Position numbers and translations under genes: made by a program
Assembly: GCA_002085155.1 (NCBI GenBank)
Contig: NASX01000001.1
Span: 1-64,000, forward strand
Reading direction: 5' to 3'
DNA: 64,000 bases
DNA from: Sorangiineae bacterium NIC37A_2
GTDB lineage: Bacteria > Myxococcota_A > Polyangia > Polyangiales > Polyangiaceae
The notes under the pieces: model-generated
Told to the model about the DNA's origin: nothing
Databases searched by the model: none
Seen by the model: only the letters and a program-made list of their open reading frames with translations
Part shown: piece by piece, positions 35,380 to 42,900 of the stretch
Position numbering within the stretch: the first letter of the stretch is position 1
How the letters are laid out: each line of letters begins with the position of its first letter

Positions 35380-36690
35380 TCAAGGACAGAACTTCGGCGT
35401 GGCGAGCTGCGATCGAATCGAGGCGATCGTCTGACCCCAGTTCGCGTTCGGATTGTACTGGGCGATACCGATCACGCCGTCGTTGATGCGCGCGTTGATG
35501 TTTCCTACCACGTCCCAGATCGCGTCGTGCCCTGCCGAGGCACCGTTCACTCCGTAGCCGGTGTCAGCGAGGATGCCCTTGCCAGTGACCGAGCTCACTC
35601 CGGCCCAGGTCATGTTGTTCGTCGAGCGGATCTTGGTGTTGTTCGCTTCGGTGCCGCCCCCTGAGGTGTTGATGAAGGTGAACAGCGACATGTCGAAGTT
35701 CTTGTACCAATCGGCGCCGTTGTCGCTGCCGTTGTTCGGCGGAACCCAGGGCGAGATATCCATCGAGAAATAGGCGTTCGGCAGGTGTTCTTTCATGGCC
35801 TGCACGTAACGGGTCATGATCTGTCCAGCTTCCGCGGGCGTGAGCGGGCTCGTCTGATTCGAGAGCGTGTACTGATACCAATCGGGCTCCATCTCGAAGA
35901 TGATCGGCTTCCCCCCGAGACACTCCGCGTAGCCGCGCGCGTAGTTACGGTAGATGCCGACGATCGTCTCGAGGTGATCTTTGATGATCTTGGACCCGTA
36001 AGCGCAAAGGCTCGGCTCACCCACGTTGCAGTCGTGGAGGTTCTGCTCTCGCTTTGCATAAAACGCCGAAACGTAGGCCACCACAACGGGAACCTTCCCC
36101 GCCAAAGGACCGTTCAAGTCTTCACACACGTACCCTTGGTCGAAGGTGTTCTGCAGACCCATCCAGCCGGGCGTAAAGTAGTCGATCTGTTCGCGGATCG
36201 AGGGATGGTCGAGGGCGTACTCACGGATGGCTCCGAAATGGAACCGGCACTCCGAGAAGAGCTTCTTGTCGTTGCCCCCGCCTCCAGACCCGCCTCCCGT
36301 CCCACCGGTCGAGCTCATCCCTCCGGAGCCCACGGGAGCGCCGCCGACACCCGAAGGCTGCCCGCCCACTCCGCTCGGACTGCCCCCCGAGCCGCCAGGC
36401 CCGCTCACGCTCCCCCCGCTGCCCCCGGCTCCGCTGAGAGTCCCTCCGGCGCCGACCTGAGTGCCTCCGGCGCCGAGCCCTCCCGCGCCGGTCGAAGCTC
36501 CTCCCGCCGCTGAAGAACCGCCGCTCGGCAGACCTCCGCCGTCGCTACTCGGGCTCCCTCCGACCCCGATCGCTCCGCCCGCACCGGGCCCTTCGAAGGG
36601 CCCTTCGCCGCCCGCACCCGAGCAGGCAGCGATCGACAGGAGTGCAAAATTGAGGGGGAGAGCCCGAAGAACGCGAAAAGAAAGGCCCAT
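35380..36690 (-). CDS. Glycosidase-like lipoprotein (probable TIM barrel)
   Basis: This 436-residue protein has lipobox LSIAAC (Cys23), a linker of GG(S/A)-P units to about 145, and a C-terminal domain of about 290 residues. The domain reads as alternating strands and helices: VPVVVAYVSAFYAKR, KPIIFEMEPDWYQY, NAYFSMDISPWVP and GKGILADTGYGVNG. The Glu in FEMEPDW and acidic residues at strand ends fit a retaining glycoside hydrolase, but I cannot name the GH family. No carbohydrate-binding module is visible. It probably acts on an extracellular polysaccharide. Confidence 0.7.
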   Translation of the reverse strand: MGLSFRVLRALPLNFALLSIAACSGAGGEGPFEGPGAGGAIGVGGSPSSDGGGLPSGGSSAAGGASTGAGGLGAGGTQVGAGGTLSGAGGSGGSVSGPGGSGGSPSGVGGQPSGVGGAPVGSGGMSSTGGTGGGSGGGGNDKKLFSECRFHFGAIREYALDHPSIREQIDYFTPGWMGLQNTFDQGYVCEDLNGPLAGKVPVVVAYVSAFYAKREQNLHDCNVGEPSLCAYGSKIIKDHLETIVGIYRNYARGYAECLGGKPIIFEMEPDWYQYTLSNQTSPLTPAEAGQIMTRYVQAMKEHLPNAYFSMDISPWVPPNNGSDNGADWYKNFDMSLFTFINTSGGGTEANNTKIRSTNNMTWAGVSSVTGKGILADTGYGVNGASAGHDAIWDVVGNINARINDGVIGIAQYNPNANWGQTIASIRSQLATPKFCP

Positions 36691-36794
36691 GCCTCCTGCA
36701 TGCCCGAGCCGCCGCTTTCGATCAGAAAGAATCGCCTCCTCGGCCTTGTGGCCCGAGGCCCCTACGTGTCACGCACTTCTCGGAAGCAGACCGG

Positions 36795-37901
36795 ATGTCC
36801 CTCCCTTTGCATCAAAGAGGAGCTCTCGAAGAGCTTCGCCAAGAGTTCGGATTCGATCCAGAGCACCTGCGCCTCTTCCGCAACGCTCTCTACAAGCGCG
36901 GGCTTCCTCTCGAAGAGGCACAAGCTCTGCTTCCGCCTACCGTCCACGAAGAGTTCCGCGCGCGCTTCGGACAGCCTTGTTTGACTCTCGCCGAGCGTCG
37001 CGACTCGAGCCGGGACGGCGCCACGAAGCTCGTCTTTCGCACGCAAGCGGGCCTGCTGCTCGAAACGGTGATCTTGCGCATCTTGAGTGGCAGGACTTCG
37101 GTCTGCGTCTCGAGCCAAGTCGGGTGCGCCGCGAAGTGTGCCTTCTGTGCGACGGGGCAGATGAAGCTGGCGCGCTCCCTCCGCGCTCATGAGATCATCG
37201 AACAAGCCCTTATAGCTCGGCAGATTCTCCGGACGGAAGACAAAACGCTGCGCAACGTCGTGTTCATGGGCATGGGCGAGCCGATGCACAATCGCGCCGA
37301 GGTCACAGAGGCCATCGAGCGACTCCGCGATCCGCGCTGGCTCGACTTGAGCGAGAGTCACATCCTCGTTTCGAGCGTCGGGGTTCCCGAAGAGCTCATC
37401 GCCTTCGCTCGGGTGATGCCCCGCGTCCGTCTGGCCTTGAGCCTCCACGCCGCGCGCCAAGAAGTGCGACAGGAGCTGATGCCGCTCGCGAAACAGACGC
37501 CGATCGATGACCTCCGCAAGATGGTGGTCGAGCTCGAAAAGATCCGGAAGCAGACGATGATGCTCGAGGTCTTGCTCCTCTCGGGAGTCAACGATCGCGA
37601 CGAAGACGTCGAAGCGCTGATCGAATTCTGCGAAGGCCTCGACGTCCACGTGAACTTGATCCCCTATAACCCGGTGAGCGGAGCAGAGCTCCCCGGCGGC
37701 CGTCCTCTGAGAGGCACCGACTCTCGGCGCCGTCAGAAAATCTCCGAGCGCCTCAAGAGCGTCGGCCTTCGCGTCACCACCCGAGTTTCCCTGGGCGAAG
37801 ACATCGCCGCCGCCTGTGGCCAGCTCGTGAAGACTCACGAACCCCGAGCGCTCGGTCGTCGGGCGAGTGAAGTCAGCGGGCCGACCAGCGCTCAAGAGTG
37901 A
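36795..37901 (+). CDS. rlmN: RlmN/Cfr-family radical SAM rRNA (and tRNA) adenine methyltransferase
   Basis: This 368-residue enzyme has the radical SAM cluster motif CAAKCAFC, preceded by CVSSQVGC, then GMGEPMHN, SLHAARQEVRQELMP, LLLSGVNDRDED and a C-terminal AAACGQL with the methyl-carrying Cys. This is the family layout of RlmN, which methylates C2 of A2503 in 23S rRNA and A37 of some tRNAs. CATGQ after the cluster departs somewhat from typical RlmN, so a Cfr-like relative is possible. The C-terminal tail (GRRASEVSGPTSAQE) is extra. It converges with the acyltransferase gene. Confidence 0.9.
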   Translation: MSLPLHQRGALEELRQEFGFDPEHLRLFRNALYKRGLPLEEAQALLPPTVHEEFRARFGQPCLTLAERRDSSRDGATKLVFRTQAGLLLETVILRILSGRTSVCVSSQVGCAAKCAFCATGQMKLARSLRAHEIIEQALIARQILRTEDKTLRNVVFMGMGEPMHNRAEVTEAIERLRDPRWLDLSESHILVSSVGVPEELIAFARVMPRVRLALSLHAARQEVRQELMPLAKQTPIDDLRKMVVELEKIRKQTMMLEVLLLSGVNDRDEDVEALIEFCEGLDVHVNLIPYNPVSGAELPGGRPLRGTDSRRRQKISERLKSVGLRVTTRVSLGEDIAAACGQLVKTHEPRALGRRASEVSGPTSAQE

Positions 37902-37906
37902 GAGGG

Positions 37907-39178
37907 CTACCGTCTGTCCGCCGCGGCCGGGAGTTTCTCCTCCTCGGTCCAGGAGACCGGCGGAGCCGATTCAATCACCTGATCAGGAGCCGGTTGATGC
38001 GCGCTCGGAGAAATCCGGCGCTTGAGTCGGAGTGCAGGCCCTTCGACGAAGGTCCACGATCCGAGAGCCGCGAGACACGCGAGCAGCAGCGAGATGAGCG
38101 AAAAGAGATAGGGGTTCATCTGGCGCCCGAGGTAGGCGGCTAAGATGAACTGAACAGGCCAGCCGTAGAGATAGATGCCGTAGGAGAGGTCCCGCTTCTT
38201 GGCGAAGTCGGCGATGGGAAGACCCGGGTAGAAGCCGACGAAAGCGACCAGGTAGGCCATCGCTGGCGGGAACAAAAGGTAACCAGTGCCCGTAGCTGCG
38301 CCGAGCGCGAACACAGCGAGCGCACCAAACGCCCAGGAAGGCCGATAGGGAATGCGGTCCCGCATCAGGTAGCCCAGCGCGCCGATGAAAAAGAAGGTCG
38401 CGAAGCGGAAATGGCTATTCAGGAAGGCGATCGTTCCCTGCGCCGGCAGCCGCGAGAAAACCGCAGGGAAGAGCGGCAGCGCCATCAGCGCCCAGGCCAC
38501 CACAATCCCGAGGGTGACGATGCCCTGATTCAAGAGCCGCGCGCCGCCGATGATCCCGAGCAGCACGTAGCAGAGAAACTCGATCTGGATCATCCAAAGG
38601 GTTCCGTTCACCGAATAGGGCGCCTCAAATGCCGGGGGCATGTCCACGACCTCGAGCAGGAGCGCGTCCGTGATGAAGCGGAGGGGAGAAATCTCGGAAT
38701 AATAGGCTCCGACATCTGACGCTGCGATGGGCCCGACGACAAGCAAACAAATCGCACAGCTGACGATGAACCCCGGATGGACGCGCAGAACTCGCTTGCG
38801 GAAGAAGTCGAAGACGCTCTTCGAATTGCGCCAGCTGGCCGTGACGAGATAGCCGCTCACCAGGAAGAAGACGCCCACGGCGAACGCGCCGGACGTGAGC
38901 TGCCCCCGCGTCAAGAAGGTCAACGGTTCCGGTAGCTTCGTCTCGATGAAGACATCGAACGCGTGCGTCAGGATGACCAGGCTGGCCATAACAACGCGAA
39001 TGAAGTCGAGGTTGTTGCTCCTTGAATTACTCGCCTCGAGAAGTGTCCTCGGCAGACCAAGCGCAGACGAGCGCCCGCGCCGACTCCGCGGCACCTGCTC
39101 GCTCACGAGCTCCTCCCCGGCTGATCCCCAAGATGCAATACGCCGCGCAGGCGCACCCTTGCGCTTCGACCCCATCAT
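37907..39178 (-). CDS. Acyltransferase-3 family membrane protein (OafA/YrhL-like)
   Basis: This 423-residue protein has about ten membrane helices and the family's first-helix motif NNLDFIRVVMASLVILTHAFDVF with the conserved His, then FFLVSGYLVTASW and RKRVLRVHPGF. Such proteins O-acetylate or otherwise acylate extracellular sugars and lipids. About 55 residues of basic N-terminal extension precede the first helix, so the true start may be internal. It stands alone. An A/T-rich stretch just upstream may be its promoter. Confidence 0.88.
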   Translation of the reverse strand: MMGSKRKGAPARRIASWGSAGEELVSEQVPRSRRGRSSALGLPRTLLEASNSRSNNLDFIRVVMASLVILTHAFDVFIETKLPEPLTFLTRGQLTSGAFAVGVFFLVSGYLVTASWRNSKSVFDFFRKRVLRVHPGFIVSCAICLLVVGPIAASDVGAYYSEISPLRFITDALLLEVVDMPPAFEAPYSVNGTLWMIQIEFLCYVLLGIIGGARLLNQGIVTLGIVVAWALMALPLFPAVFSRLPAQGTIAFLNSHFRFATFFFIGALGYLMRDRIPYRPSWAFGALAVFALGAATGTGYLLFPPAMAYLVAFVGFYPGLPIADFAKKRDLSYGIYLYGWPVQFILAAYLGRQMNPYLFSLISLLLACLAALGSWTFVEGPALRLKRRISPSAHQPAPDQVIESAPPVSWTEEEKLPAAADRR

Positions 39179-39563
39179 CCCCCCTTTTCTCCCCCTCGGA
39201 CGAAAACCCTAATTTAACAAATAACAGTTATACCCCCGAACACGACACCTGTCACTTTCCAGAAGTCGCTCTGCCAAATACTTCTCGTCGCGCGCAACAG
39301 AGTCCGGTCCTGATATGTTACCTATTTATGCTCGCTCAAGGACAACCTCACCCTGAACTACTCCCCACAGAAGAGCATCACGCATTCGCGTTCTGCGGCA
39401 GACTCAGAACTCATCCCGAACAATCATTCAAAGGCTCGCGGCTCGGCATCGCGGCCCCCTCCCGCCGCGGGCGCCCGTCACAACCGGCGGCCCCCTCCTC
39501 ATCCCTCCCCCGTCACCTCGCGTGCACCCCTCCGAGTCTCTGTGCCAGGCGCCCTTTCGGCGG

Positions 39564-39599
39564 TGCTCCCCCTGGGGGCGCAGGCGCCCCGGGGGGAGC
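39564..39599. repeat. Long GC-rich hairpin
   Basis: GCTCCCCCTGGGGGCGC is followed by AG and GCGCCCCGGGGGGAGC, nearly self-complementary over 16 base pairs. No U-tract follows on either strand, so it is not a typical terminator. It could block transcription read-through or be a structural repeat. Confidence 0.6.
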
Positions 39600-39628
39600 C
39601 TCGCAAAGCAGCCGCGCGGCCGTCGAAC

Positions 39629-39653
39629 CTTTAGGTTTTCCGAAACCCTAAAG
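39629..39653. promoter_or_regulatory. Imperfect inverted repeat, operator-like
   Basis: CTTTAGGTTT, TCCG and AAACCCTAAAG form arms that match except for one extra base. It lies about 75 bases before the SnoaL-like gene and is A/T-richer than its surroundings, so it could be a repressor site. Function is inference. Confidence 0.35.
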
Positions 39654-39728
39654 CCGTTCTCCACTCCTCCGTTAGGCGCTCCGGGCGCAGGTTTGCCGCT
39701 CCGCGCCCGGCGCCGTACATCCGGGTCC

Positions 39729-40142
39729 ATGAGCACAACGCGACAGCTCCTCGAGGCTTATTACGGTGCATTCAACGCCGGGGACCGGGAAGGGCTCCTC
39801 GCCCTCCTCACCGACGACGTGGTCCACGACGTGAATCAAGGACCCCGCGAGATCGGCAAAGAGGCCTTCCGGGCTTTTCTCGCCCGCATGGACGCGAGCT
39901 ACGAGGAACAGATCACCGAGCTCGCCTATCTGACGAGCGAAGACGGGAGCCGCGCCGCTTCTGAGTACGTGGTGCTCGGGAAGTACCTGCGCACCGACGA
40001 GGGCTTACCGGAAGCCAAAGGCCAGACCTATCGCCTGCCCGGCGGAGCGTTCTTCGAGATTGTCGGCGGCAAGATCGCTCGTGTCACCAACTACTACAAT
40101 CTCGAAGATTGGCTGCGGCAGGTGCGGAGTTCGGGGACATGA
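39729..40142 (+). CDS. SnoaL-like / NTF2-fold protein
   Basis: The start at 39729 (MSTTRQLLEAYYGAFNAGD) gives 137 residues; the track ORF adds 69. The N-terminal helix followed by LLALLTDDVVHDVNQG and the end TYRLPGGAFFEIVGGKIARVTNYYNLEDW are typical of NTF2-like SnoaL proteins, which include ketosteroid isomerases and small hydrolases. The substrate is unknown. Its stop overlaps the start of the GNAT gene by 4 bases (ATGA), and that gene overlaps the nitrilase gene (GTGA), so the three form one operon and probably act on the same small molecule. Confidence 0.88.
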   Translation: MSTTRQLLEAYYGAFNAGDREGLLALLTDDVVHDVNQGPREIGKEAFRAFLARMDASYEEQITELAYLTSEDGSRAASEYVVLGKYLRTDEGLPEAKGQTYRLPGGAFFEIVGGKIARVTNYYNLEDWLRQVRSSGT

Positions 40143-40741
40143 GCCTCCGCGTCGAGACGCGTGACGGCGAGGCGCTCTGGAGCGCTCTCGGCCCCCTCGC
40201 GGAGCTCCGCATCCGGGTGTTCCGCGAGTTCCCCTACCTCTACGAGGGAAGCCTCGCATACGAAGAAGGGTACCTCGAGCACTACGCTCATTCGCCGCGC
40301 TCGCGAGTGGTGCTCGTTTGGGACGGGGACCGGGTGGTGGGCGCATCGACCGTCATTCCGCTCGCCGATGCCCAAGCTGACGTGCAGGAGCCGTTCACCC
40401 GCGCGGGCATCGATCTCTCGGGCATCGACTACTTCGGAGAGTCGGTCCTGCTCCGAGAATATCGGGGGCGAGGCTTCGGCGTGCGCTTCTTTGAGCTGCG
40501 CGAGGCGCACGCCCTTGAACACGGGCTCGGGGTGTGCGCGTTCTGCGCCGTCGAGCGCCCGGCAGATCATCCGCTGCGCCCGAAGGACTACGTCCCGAAC
40601 GACGCGTTCTGGGCCAAGCGGGGCTACGAAAAGGTCCCCGAGCTCCGCACGACCTTGAGCTGGCTCGATCTCGGGGAAATGGAACAAACCGCGAAGCCGA
40701 TGACCTTTTGGCTGAAGCGCCTCGAAGGGAGCGCTTCGTGA
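40139..40741 (+). CDS. GNAT-family N-acetyltransferase
   Basis: The ATG at 40139 overlaps the preceding stop; the product is 200 residues. The GNAT fold shows in VVGASTVIPLAD, ESVLLREYRGRGFGVRFFELREAHA (acetyl-CoA pyrophosphate-binding RGRGFG) and FWAKRGYEKVPELRTTLSWLD. In some bacteria an acetyltransferase of this sort is fused to a nitrilase-family domain (as in B. subtilis YhcX); here the two are separate but translationally coupled genes. The acyl acceptor is unknown. Confidence 0.88.
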   Translation: MSLRVETRDGEALWSALGPLAELRIRVFREFPYLYEGSLAYEEGYLEHYAHSPRSRVVLVWDGDRVVGASTVIPLADAQADVQEPFTRAGIDLSGIDYFGESVLLREYRGRGFGVRFFELREAHALEHGLGVCAFCAVERPADHPLRPKDYVPNDAFWAKRGYEKVPELRTTLSWLDLGEMEQTAKPMTFWLKRLEGSAS

Positions 40742-41712
40742 GCGCGTTTGTCGTCGCCGCGGCGCAGTTTCCGGTCTCGGCGCCTCGCGACTTCGCCGAG
40801 TTTGCCGAGACGCTGACGACCTGGGTCCGGGAGGCAGCCGAGGCTGACGCGAAGCTGCTCGTTTTCCCCGAGTACGCTGCGCTCATTTTGGCCTCGCTCT
40901 TTCCCGACGACGTTCGTCAGGATCTCGATCGCCAGGTCCAGGCGCTCCAGACTGTGCGCGACGACTACCTGCGCCTCCACGCGCGCCTCGCGGAGGAGCA
41001 TGGGGTCTACATCTTAGCGGGGAGCTTCCCGTGGCAGGTCGAAGCGACGGAGAGTTCGAAGAGCGCAAAGCTCGTCAACCGCGCTTGGTTCTTCTCCCCT
41101 GAGGGAGCTCGCTCCTTTCAGGACAAGCGCATCATGACGCGCTTCGAGCGCGAGAGCTGGAACGTGAGCGCGGGAGAAGGTCTGCGGGTCTTCGACACCC
41201 GTCTCGGAAAAATCGGCGTCACGATCTGTTACGACAGCGAGTTCCCGCTGCTCGCCCGAGCTCAAGCGGAGGCTGGCGCTCTCTTATTGCTCACGCCGAG
41301 CTGCACCGACACGCGCGCCGGCTACGAACGTGTGCGCATCGGCTGCCAAGCCCGCGCCCTCGAGAACCAAATCTACGTGGCCCAGGCGCCCCTCGTCGGC
41401 GAGCTCCCCTGGTCCCCCGCCATTGACGTCAACGTCGGCCGCGCCGGCGTCTTCGGGCCCCCCGATCGGGGCTTCCCCGACGACGGCGTCCTCGCCCAGG
41501 GCGACCTGAACGAGCCCGCCTGGGTCTACGCCGCGATCGACCCCTTCGCCGTCGCTCGCGTCCGAAAAGAAGGCCAAGTCCGCCCCTTCACCCACTGGCC
41601 CGAACAGGACGGCGCCGACCTCCTCCACGGTGGAACTTCCGAAGTCGCGCCGTCGCGCCTCAGCGAACGCGTCGAGGTCGTCCACCTTTTCCCCCTGCAA
41701 GAGAACGATTGA
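40738..41712 (+). CDS. Carbon-nitrogen hydrolase (nitrilase superfamily)
   Basis: The start is the GTG at 40738, overlapping the GNAT stop (GTGA); the track ORF begins in the wrong place. The 324-residue enzyme has the full Glu-Lys-Cys triad: Glu45 in FPEYAA, Lys130 in FQDKRIM and Cys164 in TICYDSEFP. The family hydrolyses amides, nitriles or N-carbamoyl compounds. Linkage to a GNAT gene is a known arrangement, sometimes as a fusion. The C-terminal end (about 290-324) seems specific to this branch. Confidence 0.92.
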   Translation: MSAFVVAAAQFPVSAPRDFAEFAETLTTWVREAAEADAKLLVFPEYAALILASLFPDDVRQDLDRQVQALQTVRDDYLRLHARLAEEHGVYILAGSFPWQVEATESSKSAKLVNRAWFFSPEGARSFQDKRIMTRFERESWNVSAGEGLRVFDTRLGKIGVTICYDSEFPLLARAQAEAGALLLLTPSCTDTRAGYERVRIGCQARALENQIYVAQAPLVGELPWSPAIDVNVGRAGVFGPPDRGFPDDGVLAQGDLNEPAWVYAAIDPFAVARVRKEGQVRPFTHWPEQDGADLLHGGTSEVAPSRLSERVEVVHLFPLQEND

Positions 41713-41954
41713 AGCGGGGATGCCGGGACCCTCTGGGCGGAGGGATCAGGCGCGGAGCGCCGAGTGGCGCCCCGTCCTCATCGTGAGCCCAAGGAGGGCG
41801 CCTTCGGGGCCCATACCCCACAAATTGTACCAATGTAGGCGTTTCGGCCCCAGGAACATCCTGGACACGATGCTCGTGAATTCAAAGGGTTAGGAAAGGT
41901 GCGTCAAAGAAAACTTGACGAACGGTCAAGTCGGCCGAAGCTTAGCCGTATCAA
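41713..41954. other. Intergenic region before the DUF4258/MqsA pair
   Basis: About 240 bases with no gene. Base composition shifts to lower GC from about 41810. The last part contains the 7-bp inverted repeat described separately and TTGACG as a possible -35 element. Confidence 0.4.
41913..41931. promoter_or_regulatory. Perfect inverted repeat upstream of the DUF4258 gene
   Basis: ACTTGAC, GAACG, GTCAAGT: perfect 7-bp arms, 24 bases before the DUF4258 start, overlapping a TTGACG that could be a -35 element. It is a plausible operator for the MqsA-type regulator encoded downstream, since such antitoxins repress their own promoters. Confidence 0.5.
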
Positions 41955-42215
41955 GTGAACCAGGATGACGCTCTCAGGGAAGCCAAGCTCGTCGGAGGGC
42001 TTTGTCGATTCGAAGTTCGAATTCACGCAATCGAACGTATGGCGAGCCGAGGGGTATCGCGATCTGACATTGCAAATGCTCTTAAGACCGCCACGGTGGC
42101 CCTCTACCAGGAGGACGGCTGTTGGAGGTTCGAAGGTGGAGTCGATGAAGAAAAGGATCCTCTCATCGTCGTTGCCAGGTTCACCCAAAAGTGCGTGATC
42201 ATCACCATCTTTTGA
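41955..42215 (+). CDS. DUF4258 family protein, probable toxin
   Basis: The GTG start gives 86 residues. The core has the DUF4258 pattern: FEVRIHAIERMASRGVSRSDI then ALKTATVALYQEDG and LIVVARFTQKCVIITIF, with the conserved His and Arg near the first helix expected of RelE/BrnT-like RNases. It lies 123 bases before an MqsA-type antitoxin gene on the same strand, the usual order toxin-then-antitoxin. The RNase activity is inferred. No strong ribosome site is seen, in keeping with low expression of a toxin. Confidence 0.8.
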   Translation: MNQDDALREAKLVGGLCRFEVRIHAIERMASRGVSRSDIANALKTATVALYQEDGCWRFEGGVDEEKDPLIVVARFTQKCVIITIF

Positions 42216-42338
42216 AACCCTTCCTTAACCCCAACTCCTGAGAAACAACACGTCGCAAAGCACAAGTCATCAAACACATTTTTGCGCCAGACACTACGCA
42301 TCGAGAGACACCACAAGTCACCCATAGGAGAGAGACCA

Positions 42339-42755
42339 ATGACATGCCACGAATGCGGGGGCGAGACGTTCGAGCGTCGAACGGTTGAAATCCCCGTCCA
42401 AGTCGGCCCCTACCGAGTCGTTGACCGATCGGTAGTTCTCCCCGTCTGCAAAGCATGCGGGGACGCGGTAATCCCCGCTGAAACCCACGAACAAGTGGAA
42501 CTGAGAGCCGCCCTGGTGGCCCTTACCGACGCCCCGACCATGACGGGGCCCACGCTTCGCTTCGCACGCAAGGCCCTTGGCCTGACCCAGACGGAGCTGG
42601 CCGGGAAGCTCGCCACCACGGGAGAGAGCATCTCTCGATGGGAACGAGAGGAGCGCCTCACCAACGAAACCATGCTCCGGCAGGCCGTTAGAGCCCTCCT
42701 CATGGAGCGACTGATGCCCCCTACAAAAGACGTGGAGCTTCGCAAAGTCGGGTAG
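42339..42755 (+). CDS. MqsA-type zinc-finger/HTH antitoxin
   Basis: The ATG at 42339 has AGGAGAGA ahead of it; the product is 138 residues. The N-terminal domain has two zinc pairs, CHEC (3-6) and CKAC (37-40). The C-terminal half is a Xre-type helix-turn-helix: RFARKALGLTQTELAGKLATTGESISRWEREER. This is the layout of MqsA and its relatives: toxin-binding zinc domain plus DNA-binding domain. It should neutralise the DUF4258 protein and repress the operon, perhaps at the inverted repeat at 41913. A strong terminator follows. Confidence 0.9.
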   Translation: MTCHECGGETFERRTVEIPVQVGPYRVVDRSVVLPVCKACGDAVIPAETHEQVELRAALVALTDAPTMTGPTLRFARKALGLTQTELAGKLATTGESISRWEREERLTNETMLRQAVRALLMERLMPPTKDVELRKVG

Positions 42756-42778
42756 CCCACACTCACAAATGGAGACGA

Positions 42779-42816
42779 GAAAGCCCTCAGAGCATAAGGT
42801 TCTGAGGGCTTTCTTC
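42779..42816 (+). terminator. Strong intrinsic terminator after the antitoxin gene
   Basis: GAAAGCCCTCAGA and TCTGAGGGCTTTC form a perfect 13-bp stem with a 9-base loop, followed by TTCTC. Because the stem ends in A/T pairs, it could work in both directions and also stop transcripts ending near 42901. Confidence 0.88.
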
Positions 42817-42900
42817 TCTCGCTTGCAACTCCTCAGGGAGGGCCGGTGTGCACTCTCCGGAAGAAGACCCGTCCCGTAGCCCCAAGGACTACCGCACCTC

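Larger units (their letters stand above)
39179..39728. other. 550-base intergenic region with A/T-rich patch and inverted repeats
   Basis: No supported gene. The segment 39205-39235 is unusually A/T-rich and includes ATAACAGTTAT (39221-39231), a candidate promoter/operator for the acyltransferase gene. A long GC hairpin lies at 39564-39599, and an imperfect inverted repeat at 39629-39653, about 75 bases before the SnoaL-like gene. Confidence 0.5.

Noticed and set aside
39564-39599. Intrinsic terminator
   Set aside because: The stem is strong but no U-tract follows on either strand and no gene ends nearby; kept only as a hairpin.
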